Shown: in pieces, positions 11,151-21,339 of the stretch
Layout of the letters: each line of letters begins with the position of its first letter
How positions within the stretch are numbered: position 1 is the stretch's first letter
Assembly (NCBI GenBank): GCA_035578175.1
Contig: JAQMRL010000012.1
Span: 23,314,960 to 23,378,959 of the forward strand
Direction of reading: 5' to 3'
Source of the DNA: Catonia carolina
Taxonomy: Eukaryota; Arthropoda; Insecta; Hemiptera; Achilidae
DNA: 64,000 nucleotides
Notes under the pieces: model-generated
Databases searched by the model: none
Seen by the model: only the letters and a program-made list of their open reading frames with translations
What the model was told of the DNA's origin: nothing
Translations under genes and position numbers: made by a program

Positions 11151-11502
11151 CCAACGGGTTGGTCTAGAGGGAAAGTCGTCGCCGCAAGTCAGCTAAACAA
11201 TGACTGGCGGCGACGACTTTCGAACAGCTGATTTTCGGAGACGGAGGTTCCTAGTTTAAATCCTAGTATATAGTGTAATTGGTTCTTCTATACGAATCTG
11301 AATACTAGACAGTGGTTACCGATGTACTTTAATGGTTGGGGGTCAATTAACCATACTCTCTCAGTAATGGTCGGCCTGGGTATGTACGAGACTACAGCTC
11401 ATATAAACGTCATACATATCATTGGGTCATGGAGTTGTTTATTGTTCTCAATTGAACAAATTGCAACCTACACCCATTAGGGATGAAACAGAACAAAAAT
11501 TT
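11151..11502 (+). mobile_element. tRNA-derived SINE, family B, copy 1
   Basis: Begins CCAACGGGTTGGTCTAGAGG (A-box-like) and has a B-box-like GGTTCCTAGTTTAAATCC near 11247-11264, the pattern of an internal RNA polymerase III promoter. The tRNA-unrelated body (GGTTACCGATGTACTTT...GGTCGGCCTGGG) is shared with the copy at 50.48 kb. GTTTAGTAA flanks both sides (11142-11150 and 11503-11511) as a probable 9-bp target duplication. A 51-bp GC-rich hairpin (11171-11221) sits between the boxes and is not present in the other copy. Known of SINEs: they are mobilised by a partner LINE. Confidence 0.75.
11171..11221. repeat. GC-rich hairpin within SINE
   Basis: GAAAGTCGTCGCCGC and its exact reverse complement enclose a 21-nt centre that itself carries AGTCA/TGACT. 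Confidence 0.7.
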
Positions 11503-11511
11503 GTTTAGTAA

Positions 11512-12109
11512 TTTGTTAACATGTATTTCATGCTTTTTCTAACATTACACCACCTGGCAATCGTCAATCAAATATTTCCTGCTTACGATGTGAAAAAAGA
11601 ATGTGCAATATTCTGTTTGCCCACTCTATCTGCAAAATGATTCTACGTGGACTTCCATAATGCTATTTCATATCATATAACTAAGTGTCGCCTCAATTAC
11701 TAGTTTTAGCAGTTTTACAGTAAATAAAACATTAAAGAGAAAAAAACTTTTTCTAAAACATCAAAAATGAAAAACGGACTAAGAGTACATTATTATTACC
11801 TTTGTTTTTCGCTTAAAAACAATGCGATAAAAAATTAAACTAAGAAATTAGGGAAACAGCAAACTTTACTAGACAGACTTGAACCAAGTAGGCATATTTT
11901 AATATTTATACTGCACCGATTTTCTTTAATTATAAAATTCTGGGCAGAGATTACAGATTTCAGAAAAAAATTGTTAAAGGTAGAATAAAGTACACCCATT
12001 CAGTTTTTTCCTTTTTTTTGCCTACATAATCTAAACGAACGACATTTTTTTATAAAAATACCTGGAAAAACAAATGGTCATCGATTTAGACAAAAAAGTT
12101 TAAATATTA
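11512..12109. other. AT-rich DNA without a recognised gene
   Basis: I see no feature on either strand. Confidence 0.3.
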
Positions 12110-12837
12110 ATGAGTGGGCCACCTAAAGTGAAGGTTGTACTATTCAGTTCACCTCGATTTTCTCGCGAGTGTGAGCTTAAAAATAGTAATTTTGATGGAA
12201 CGTTCCGAAACAGTAGAACGACTCTCGATAGGGGTAACGATAAAGTTTAAATAGAATTTCTTAGCGTATCGCCACCATTCCTAAGTTTTTCACGATTTTT
12301 TCGCTGATTTCGGCAAACCAAACAAAACATTTTACAGAACAATCCAGAACAAATGAGAGCTATCATTTAAAGTAAAAACTAAAAAGTATTGAATGCATGG
12401 GCTTATACTTGCCGCTCCAAAGTTTTCTTTGATTTTCTCGCATATTTGAACGGGAAAAACGAAATTTTCGCGAAATGATCCGGAACAAACGAAGGGCTGT
12501 CAATCTATGTAAAAAAACTTTAAAATATTGAGTACGGGGGATTAGTGTAAAGTTAGCACCACCCAGTTCTTCTCGATATTCTCGTTTACTTGAAAGGAAC
12601 TAACAAAATATTTTCCGAGACCATCCGAAACAAGCGAAGGTCTGTCTATGAAGTCCAAAAAAAATTTAAAAAGTTGAGCGGGGGGAAGGCCAGTGTGAAG
12701 TTAGCCCCTCCCACCATTTTTTCACTTATTTGGACGGAACAAACAAAACATTTTCCGGAATAAACCGGTAAAAATGTAGACCGATCAATTTTACAAGTTA
12801 ATTTTTGAAATTTTTGTATAGGGGCCAACTTTACAGT
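12110..12837 (+). repeat. Degenerate tandem array, about 140-bp unit, ~5 copies
   Basis: The same order of blocks recurs at about 12110, 12260, 12400, 12540 and 12680: AGTGTGAAGTTAGC-like, CTCGATTTTCTCGC-like, CGGAACAAACAAAACATTTT-like, CCGGAACAAACGA-like, GGGCTGTC-like. Units are strongly diverged. The array ends where REP2 begins. It could be a small satellite or the repeat region of an unrecognised element. Confidence 0.6.
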
Positions 12838-13205
12838 CCTGGTTTGAACTTCTACAGGTTTAGCTAAGTAAAACAAGGTGGTTTACAATTGCCTTCCTCG
12901 CCGAGTTGAAAAATATGCTTATCAGCATGCCAGGCCGTCTGAAAAGCACCTATTTTCCACCCTGCAAATGACACACCTCACGTTATTCACCACAGGGTCT
13001 GGCTGCATAATGAAATTCATTACTCTCAGAGGAGATAACTCTGATAATTGTATTTTACACTTTCACCTCTTCTGTTCTTAAATACTTCAGGCATATGTTT
13101 GGCTTACCATGTGATAAAAAACAGAAGTAATTTTTTTTAGTCCTGGAACAAGCAAATTGAGTGCAAATAATTTAACACTCCACCTGCCCGTTATGTGCAA
13201 CCCCT
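12838..13205 (+). repeat. REP2 copy
   Basis: Same block order as the other copies (GGTTTGAACTTCTACAGG, GGTGGTTTAC, CATGCCAGGCCGTCTGAAAA, CACAGGGTCTGGCTG), ending CCACCTGCCCGTTATG. This and the 5.9-kb copy are the longest. Confidence 0.7.
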
Positions 13206-13529
13206 TACAGTACTATTATTTTATTAAAGATAGTTGCCATTGACAATCAGAACATGCGTTTTATTTGTCACTTGGGCGAGTAAATTTAAATCAATAAATC
13301 AAAGGATACCCACATTGAGAAAATGTTTACAAAACGGCGAAAATTTTTTACAAAAGATAATAAATTGATAAGAGAGTAGATTAGTCGATTTTTTAAGTAA
13401 ATTCTGTACACTCGCAAATGTCCATTACGGGTTCCGAAAGTGTAGGTCAACAGAGACTGTAATTTCCCGATACTGAAAAAGCTTATTGAAATTAATCGTT
13501 AGCAAAAAAACTCATTTTTAATGAACAAC

Positions 13530-13810
13530 TATTAAGTTCAATTATGAATAAGGACACTGTACACGATTAAGAATTCGTTTGTAATCAATTGGTCCTAGAA
13601 TATTGTTTTGCTGTCTTGGTCAAGGTTTCACATAGTTTTTCTTGGCCTCTCCAAGTGAATGCCTTGTCTGTCTCCTTTATGTCTTCTGTGTAACAATATA
13701 ACCTTCCAGTTCCTTATCCCAAGCATTTTGACTTGTCATAAATAATGCACATTATTTTACGTGACAATAAGGTTTATTTATTTCATTATTTGTAATAATG
13801 ATTCCCAGAT
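13530..13810 (+). repeat. Dispersed repeat REP3, copy 1
   Basis: Matches the reverse complement of 27590-27860 over at least 200 bp (GGTCAAGGTTT, CCACTCCAAG/CCTCTCCAAG, AACCTTCCAGTTCCTTAT). The class is unknown. The blocks could be the UTR or coding relic of an element not otherwise present. Confidence 0.6.
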
Positions 13811-13969
13811 TGGGTGGTTGGTTGATGATGTAAATAAAGTACTAAAAACCAAAAGGATATCAACATAAAGTGGCCACCATGGCTTTTATAACACTGAATA
13901 GTTTAAAAGAAAACGCAGAGAAAATATCAGGGTTTGGAAGACTATGACTGAAAGTTGTTTAGCCGACAA

Positions 13970-14295
13970 ATAAACTTGGAAATGGCCTATTAAAGGATAA
14001 ACTTCAACGTGTACAAAACAGCTGGATACGAGAAGTAATGTATACCTTGTTGAAGATCAAAGATTACCATTACTTGAGGAACAAGAATAAAAATACAAAC
14101 TACAGCTGGACCGGACTGCATTTCAAAGGTTATAGAAATTTTACTGGCCATCGCACTTTTTTAAATTTATAAAATCATTTTGATTCAGCCACTGAAACAT
14201 GGAAATATAAACCTAGAGAGAAACGAGGCTTGGGAAGACCTAAAAAGAGATGGATAATGGAACAGGCCATTGAGCCTAATCCTTACAGATGATAA
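13970..14295 (+). pseudogene. C-terminal relic of a non-LTR retrotransposon ORF2
   Basis: From 14204 the frame reads WKYKPREKRGLGRPKKRW followed by IMEQAIEPNPYR and a stop. The GRPKKRW block with a following NPY/NPW tail is typical of the extreme C-terminus of LINE endonuclease/RT proteins. Upstream sequence is too decayed to assign a clade. No RT core is visible here. Confidence 0.55.
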
Positions 14296-14451
14296 TGATG
14301 AAATCATTTGAACACCTAAAAGACAATGGGTGAATGGTACTCCATTTGAATATTGAACAAATTATGTCGCTTTAGAATTACATAATTTTGTCAACTAAAT
14401 AAATATTTTAATTGCATTGTCTACTAATTGATCGTATTATAGTAGTAATTA

Positions 14452-15748
14452 CAGTCGAAACTCCCTAATTCGAATCTGATGGAACCGGCTGGTTTCGATT
14501 TACAGAGGTAAAATATCGAAACAAAAAATGTACTTAAAAATTGCACGTTTTAATAAATATTCATGTAATTCCATAAAATATTAAATTACAAAAGTCAAAA
14601 TTATTAATACACCACCAATTTGATTGAGGAAAGTTTTCTACAAATATTGTTTTCTTGTGTTGTTTAGGTCATCAGCCGAAAGGCTGGTTTGAACCTGTAG
14701 AGGTTTTACTAAGTAAAACGAGAAGTGAGGTGGTTTACGATTGCCTTCCTCACTGAACGGAAAAGTACGCTTATCAGCATACAGGGCCCTCTGAAAAGCA
14801 CATATTTTCCACTCTGAAAATGACACTACCACTTCATTCACAACAGGGTTTTTTATTTATATTATTTCTTATTTTTTACTTAATACTGTGATGAATTAAG
14901 GAAATGTGTTGGTATTACAAGCTCTATTAGTACTCAAAAGCAAAAGAATAGTCTACTTATAACAACGATATGACAAATTATTGAAAAAACGACATAAAAA
15001 CGTGTAAAATAAAATTGGGATACGCGTAAACAGTACAACCATACCTACAAACGATGTTAGGTCAGCCTACAGGAAATGAAAAATAAATTAGGTACCGAAA
15101 ATTTTAGAAATTTTAACGAAGAAAAATATTGCTTAATGTAAATGAATAGGCCTACAGCTACGGTATTTTTTTAACCAGTTCGTACGAAAATCATACACCA
15201 AAGAAGGAAAGACTGCATTACCTATTTAGCTTAACTAATAATTTTTTTTGCTTTCGTCTGGTTTCTTCTGACTTAAAAATTAACTGAATTTTAAATTTTT
15301 CCTGATGTGTATTGTAGCTTTGTACTACGCTTATATATATTCTTATATATTATATTCTTATTTGGTCGTAAGGTTTCGTGACAATAATGTTTTGTAAAAA
15401 GTGCAATTGCTTGTGTTTCTGTCTGGTTTCTTCAAACTTAAAAATTAACTGCATTTTCAATTTTTTCATAAGCTGTTTGTAGTTTTGTACTACGCTTACT
15501 ATGTCCTTATTGTTGTGATTTTAACGCATGTTTCATTATAAATCATGTACAATGTGTAAATTGTAGATTTTGTAATTATTTTAATAATAATGTATCAAAA
15601 AATGTATTTATACAGTATATATGACCATGAAACTCTCGAAAATTTTCGAATAGCGAGGTAATTTAATTCATATTAAGGAGGATTTTCAAGGGGATAGCAT
15701 ACAATTATATTCGATTTAGGGAGGATTTCAAATGAGGAGGTTTGACTG
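14452..15748. mobile_element. pogo/Tigger-like non-autonomous element
   Basis: Starts CAGTCGAAACTCCCTAATTC after a TA (14450-14451) and ends with the complement of CAGTCAAACCTCCTCA followed by TA (15749-15750). CAGT ends plus a TA duplication fit the pogo/Tigger branch of Tc1/mariner. No transposase is recognisable. It contains a nested REP2 piece (14661-14853) and an internal direct duplication (about 15246-15355 and 15405-15515, sharing GTCTGGTTTCTTC and TTTGTACTACGCTTA). Confidence 0.65.
14661..14853 (+). repeat. REP2 copy, 3' truncated, nested in the pogo-like element
   Basis: TGTTTAGGTCATCAGCC through CATTCACAACAGGG, about half the length of the full repeat. Confidence 0.7.
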
Positions 15749-15750
15749 TA

Positions 15751-16367
15751 TTTGTAACAGTTAAGATATTTTAAGTAACTTTAACAAATAAAACATATAC
15801 TTTGTTTAATTATTCTGGTTTTACATTGATTTAAAATAAGTACCTATTTAAAATACATTTCAAAATAATAGGCTACAAATAATAATTATTTTGATGACTG
15901 GATTGGATTCCGTCCGAGAACGAATTGTTTTCATTCGATGGTCTTGTGTGGAGAAGTACTAGGGTGAGATGTGAATATCTAACTACAATCAGTACAACAC
16001 GTTGAAGTGGCAAAAGATACCGTACAGGTGCCGGTACGACATGGCAACATCGTTTACACTGTTGCAGGCTATAAGTCATAATAGCGGGAACGATGCCGGA
16101 CGCGAAACTGTCGGTAATTTGTACGGACGCGAAATTACTGCAGTTCGAAAGGAGTCTGAATTGATATCACAGTGAATTAAATAAAAAAATGCTCATTTTT
16201 TAATATTACGACAAACCAATACCAAAACTCTGGGTGTAAGTGTAACAAATACCCTATATACTCTCATCAAAGTTGAATATACTCTTCAAATAAGCGATGT
16301 GCGAAATGCATGCTTTTTGAAAGGACGCAGAATTGTTAGTGGGATGTAGGATGTATATGCATATATA
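15751..16367. other. No recognised gene
   Basis: AT-rich. Short GGACGCGAAA motifs near 16096 and 16128 echo the palindrome at 10.3 kb; nothing else can be supported. Confidence 0.3.
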
Positions 16368-16723
16368 TATGATAATGAACAGCCAAAACAAAACAAGATT
16401 AAATATAAACTCACCTCGGAGTACTATATTGTTTCGAGATCTTTCGCCTCTCACGGAGACATCATCAGGAATTAAAAGACACTAAACACATATATAACAA
16501 AGTTATTCGGCCGAATAACCGCGCGCGGAATGGTTTATGATATAGGGAATAATTGACGTGGTCGTTGACCATAAGTGTTTTAATGTTTTTTGTTATATAT
16601 GTGTTTATTGTCTTTTAATTCCTGATGATGTCTCCGTGAGAGGCGAAAGATCTCGAAACAATATAATACTCTGAGGTGAGTTTATATTTAATCTTGTTTT
16701 GTTTTGGCTGTTCATTATCATAT
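16368..16723. mobile_element. Inverted-repeat element with ~133-bp arms and hammerhead-like core
   Basis: 16368-16500 is the reverse complement of 16590-16723 with about three mismatches, around a ~90-bp centre. On the plus strand of the right arm, CTGATGA (16622-16628) is followed by a 5-bp stem (GTCTC/GAGGC) and GAAA (16645-16648), the conserved core order of a hammerhead ribozyme; the left arm holds it on the opposite strand. Similar CTGATGA...GAAA cores are known from Penelope-like element ends and retrozymes. I could not find convincing stems I and III or a cleavage site, so the catalytic reading is only a hypothesis. No target duplication was identified. Confidence 0.6.
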
Positions 16724-17229
16724 GTAGTGGTGCAAACAAAGAAAAATAATGTTTAATAAAATAATACATATATATATTATACATCTCACCATCGTTGTGA
16801 CGTCTTTTCGGATTCCCTACTCTATGGCGTCCACCTGAAGGAGCTATAAATATATTAAATTATGAAAAGAGATATAGGGGTGCAGCCTGGCTTCAATTTC
16901 AAATTTAGCCAAGTATTCATGTATAACATTAATAATAAGAATGAAAAAAATTAGTTTTATTTCACCAGCATTATAAACTCCATCTAAACTAAGTGGTTGC
17001 TGCGTCCGGCGTATATTTTGTACAAATGAACATCACTTTTGCGGTTAATTTGTATAACAAAGATTAATTTGTTAAATCAAAGACGTACTAAAGTCCGACA
17101 GTGTTGCCTATATCGCCTTTTCAACTGCGATATAGGTAATTACTATTAGCACTACTTATGTTATAAAGTGAGTATTGGCACTAGTTGTAAATCCACATTA
17201 TATTTCTTTGTTCGGTCATTATTTATTAT
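16724..17229. other. No recognised gene
   Basis: Nothing supportable on either strand; the far end may be strongly diverged 5' sequence of the Jockey fragment that follows. Confidence 0.3.
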
Positions 17230-17607
17230 CAATTGTACTAAAATATTAAATATTTTCTTTAAAATAATGTCTTCTGGTACTGAGTTTCATTATGCTCACC
17301 AGAAGTAGTTTACTTTATGTTTTAAACTATTCCAAGAAAAGATCAACGAACATAATTATTTTTGCGTTAAGTAAGGCGTAAGGCTGCTATGCAATCGAGT
17401 AACAGCGTTGGTTATGAGCCGTGTACAACTATCGAGAATAACCATACTAACGTGAATTCGAATAACATCACCAATAACAGAAATAATTCAGATAAATACG
17501 GTTCCAATAACACGAAATGAAGACAAATATTACACAAACCTAAAACTAATGATTTCTCTCGATAAAATGCTAAAAAAGTACACCCGAACGATTTAAAGCT
17601 AAAAAAT
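17230..17607 (+). mobile_element. 5' fragment of the 33-kb Jockey family (5'UTR and ORF1 start)
   Basis: Aligns with 33085-33510 of the intact element: TCTTCTGGTACTGAGTTTCA, ATTCCAAGAAAAGATCAACG, and the ORF1 start at 17389 reading MQSSNSVGYEPCTT against MQPSNNVGYGPCPT, then NSDKYGSNNTK. An in-frame stop follows the last block. The fragment ends abruptly where REP1 starts at 17608, so the REP1 insertion or a breakpoint truncated it. The amino-acid similarity supports the ORF1 start codon chosen for the intact copy. Confidence 0.8.
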
Positions 17608-18620
17608 CTGGTGTGAAACACTCACACAACTTTCTCTTGCCAATGCAAATAATTAACAATAAACCTAACATTGGTAATAAAACATTAGAAATAAACAAAA
17701 AACGAACCTCAAATAAACCTAACCTAATTTATGCCTAACTTATTTAATCATTATTCACCTAACAATATTTTAATCATGCTTGAAAAACGGAAAATAAAAA
17801 TCAATCTCAGTTTGGCTTAAAAATACGGAAAATCACTCTTTCACGCTAACCTAGGCTCTGTAGAGAAAAATGCTTAAAATGAAAGTTGTAGATTTCTTAA
17901 TTTTCTATAAATTTGATTATATACACTTTTGTCGTAAAATGCATACTAAGGCCGAAATCTTAAAAAATTCGATTTTTCACACGTTTTCGTGAGAAAAAAC
18001 AGAAAATCGCTAATTACCGATAAACTAAGCGTTATACAAAACAATGTTTGGAATAAAAGTTGTATGATTTTAAATTCTCTACAACTTTTATTATATAAAT
18101 TTTTGCGCTAAAATGCATATTAAACCTGCAATTTAACAAAAGTATTGTTGTACGTGAAAACAGCCTCACCAAGAATTTCAGCAAACATGGCGCCTACCCT
18201 ATCTTGTAGAGCATAAACAATTTAGTAAACCAGGCGATTTTTAAAAAAATCGTAGGACCCGTTTTTGAGAAAATCGCAAAAAAGTGAAAAATTACTCGAA
18301 TAAACAACTACTTTCGGTTGACCGATTTTGATGAAAATGTTCGTGTCGGGTCCGGTAGTAGTATGTAACTTAAGTTTTAAGTTTCAAGTTCGTACGATTT
18401 TCCGTTCTTGAGATATTCTGTTCAAACACACACACACGCACGCACGCACACGCACATACACGCGCGCGCGCGCGCGCACACACACTCAGACCAATCGCTA
18501 AAAACATGTTTTTTGGATTCAGGGGGTCTGAAACGTGTAGATCCGGTGAAAACTCTATTTCTTAAAATCGACATGAAAACAATAATTTTTTTCCTGTATA
18601 TTCATATAGGCAAGAGAATT
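17608..18620 (+). repeat. REP1 full-length copy
   Basis: One of the best copies: CTGGTGTGAAACACTCACAC hairpin, ACTTTCTCTTGCC (17629-17641), all internal blocks, a long CA/CG microsatellite (about 18426-18486) and the 3' end ATTCATATAGGCAAGAGAA (18602-18618). Confidence 0.8.
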
Positions 18621-19218
18621 ACGTAAAGTTTACTAAAAATTGTAGTTTACACGGTTCAGTACGCTGATTTGTGTTCCTGATTGGTCGGTTTAGTCTTACG
18701 GTAGGTATATACTACTATCGGTTTCATAATTATAGACACCCGAGTTTGAACCCTTGCATCTCCAAAACTATAAGTCGTATTTCAACATACTTTACATAAA
18801 AATTTAGCTCATTTTATTCTGCGTTGACTTATAATAGTCGTATATTTTTAATATTGTTTAAAAATTGCCATATCAAGATTGGAAGACAAAAAGACCCGGT
18901 TTTTTTTGATACCGCAACAAATTTTATGCGTTTAGAGGCGTGTACTCGATAGGTATTTGACCGAAAAGTTTGAAATTTTAAAACAACATGGAAAATTATA
19001 TTCTTACAGCGTGTACAAAATTTCAAAATCGTAAGTTATTTAAATTTTGATTTATTAAAAATATTCTAAACCCTTGGTAACTATCTTGGTAGCTATCTCG
19101 GTAACCGCTCGACCGTTGGGCACGGGCAAACTATCGTTTTATTCAGCGTAAAAAACTTAGTACACATAAGTTAATGACATGAAATATCGATTGGCCAATG
19201 TTGTGGTAGAATTTTTAG
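18621..19218. other. No recognised gene
   Basis: A stretch near 18725-18830 (CCCGAGTTTGAACC, ATTCTGCGTTGACTTA) has a diverged relative near 52525-52635, so it may be part of another old repeat. Confidence 0.35.
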
Positions 19219-19408
19219 AATTTTGAAAAATAGACTTGGAAATGCGGGGGGGCGCTACTACCCATGTTGCCTGAATCTGACTGTCTACCTGAATTAACAA
19301 TGCAGTCTATCAATTTAGGTAGACAGTCGACAGGATGTCACGTACACAAACTAGCAACATGGATAGTAACACCCATACCCCGCATTTCCAATCTATTTTT
19401 CTGAAATT
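19219..19408. mobile_element. 190-bp hairpin-forming MITE-like element
   Basis: Outer arms AATTTTGAAAAATAGACTTG / TCTATTTTTCTGAAATT with GGAAATGCGGGG / CCCCGCATTTCC, middle arms CATGTTGC / GCAACATG and inner arms GACTGTCTACCTGAATT / AATTTAGGTAGACAGTC are all inverted. The whole unit can fold on itself. No coding capacity. Confidence 0.6.
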
Positions 19409-20737
19409 GGAAATTGAAAGGTTCAGATTTTAAAACTAGAAGTATGCTAAAATTTATAAAGATAATAAAGATTAATTAAAGATAACATAGTATAGAACCT
19501 CTAATTATAACAGATTTTGTTACACAACTGTAGCTAAAACTACAATAACATTTTTTCCTAATATATTTCTTTTAGATCCTAAAGCTCTCCATACACTTTT
19601 TAAACGAGCAAGTTAGACATTTTATAAAAAAGTCTCATCATAAAAATAATGGTTAAAATTAAGTTTAATTTATAATTCACACAAATATTTTTCAAACAAA
19701 TAGAAATATTATGTAAAAATAAGCAACATTAAGTTAGGTTTTTACTTTTGGTCTTAAATTTCATCTGGTTGTATTTGTACCAGGTCAGGATCAATACATT
19801 TAGCAGCAGAGTTGTTATTTCTTAATTTAAATAAACATCATGAAAAATTTTTAGTACAAGTTCAAGCAGTTCAAGTAACCCTTTCGACTTTTCTTCTGAA
19901 ATAAAACCTCTTATTCATATTTAGGGCTTATACTTACACTATGAAGACCCTTCTTTCCTCTTCGAAGAAAGTTTATTTGATTGAACGGATCATCTTAAAG
20001 GCTCTCCCGATAATAGTGCATTATAATATGCACCTTCTTGTCTTTTATGATATCTTAACCATTGTACATCATGTCATCTAAAAGGGTCTTCTTAATGTTT
20101 ACTTTCCTAACTACCAGAACGGTTTTAACAGGACTCCAAAGTCGAACATTAGATTTCTTGTCATATCAACCCTTCAAATTGATTTTGTTTCCATTTGATC
20201 TCACGAATTGATATTCGACAATTGATATGTTGGTTAACTCAACTTACCCAACTTACCAACTTTTTGTACAGCTAAACAAGAGTGAGAAACTAAATAAACT
20301 ACTGTTGGTATAGCCTAACAGTCTCAACTCAACTTAATACCTTCTGTACAAAATATAAAAGACTGAGAAACTAAATCTAAGGGTATCATTTACAATTGAG
20401 ACTTTTATGCCGTTACGCGAAGAGAAAATTTTTAAAAAGCCATTTAGACCTTTTACATAATTTCCTTCAGGATATAGCTACACTTAAGCCCTTAGCACTA
20501 ATGAAAAGAGAAAACTTTTCTGAACTGGGTAGTGCACTTAACTCAAAACCGACAATTTTTGACTTACGATCTTTATACCTATCACTACAGATTTATTTTA
20601 TATGTTAAGTTTCTATTAATTGGTTTTCCTATTTTGTGTAGTTTTTTTGTTATTGCATTCTTAATGTTTAGTTTTTTTAAATTATTTTATTTGATATGTA
20701 CATATTATTTAATACGTACACGTCCAAAATATACTTA
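19409..20737. other. AT-rich DNA without a recognised gene
   Basis: An imperfect local duplication lies at about 20240-20390 (GAGAAACTAAATA / GAGAAACTAAATC, each after CAACTTA...TGTACA). Frames at 20396-20738 are hydrophobic but compositionally AT-driven and show no motif. Confidence 0.35.
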
Positions 20738-20980
20738 AATTATCTGCCCTGCTAAGCCAAAAAGCCGTAACTGCATAGATTATGATATGCGAGAAATGAG
20801 GATTTTGCATTTTGGCCTAAGCCACTTGTTAAAAATATGCAGGTTATCCGACTTCCGATTGTTTCGTGCATATTTTACGCCAAAGAATCAGAAAAATACT
20901 TCAGTTTTTTCTAAAAGCTTTTTTTATTAAAATTCATGCAGATACAGTTACAGATACAGATACAGGCATTCGTGTTATAA

Positions 20981-21018
20981 GAAGCCAAAAAGGGGTAACT
21001 GCAGTTACTCCTTTTTGG
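20981..21018. promoter_or_regulatory. Subterminal palindrome, candidate transposase-binding site
   Basis: AGCCAAAAAGGGGTAACTGC is followed directly by a near-perfect reverse complement, repeating the terminal motif head to head about 240 bp inside the left end. Confidence 0.45.
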
Positions 21019-21339
21019 CTAAGTAAAACGCTGATTTTGTTCCTAAAACACGAAGCCCAATAACAGTAACGAAATTTACTTCAATATTTTTCACTAGAGG
21101 AACTGTTTCACTGGAAAGTAAACTGACACCATTACGTAAAAATTATCGTAAATAGATTGGTAGGATATTGTGTGTATTAAAATATTTATATATTTTAACT
21201 AATTTTAAAAATTACAAAATTTATTACAATTAATATACTACACTAAATATTAAACTAAATGTTAAACAAACCTTACTTACCTAAATATAAATACAATTAC
21301 AATACAAAATTACCTAAATATTTACAAAAAAAAACATCC

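Noticed and set aside
12110..12837. CRISPR-like regular spacing
   Set aside because: Units are ~140 bp, diverged along their whole length and without conserved short repeats; the genome is eukaryotic.
20396..20738. Two overlapping hydrophobic frames as a small membrane protein
   Set aside because: Phe/Leu/Tyr-rich because of AT content; no supporting context.
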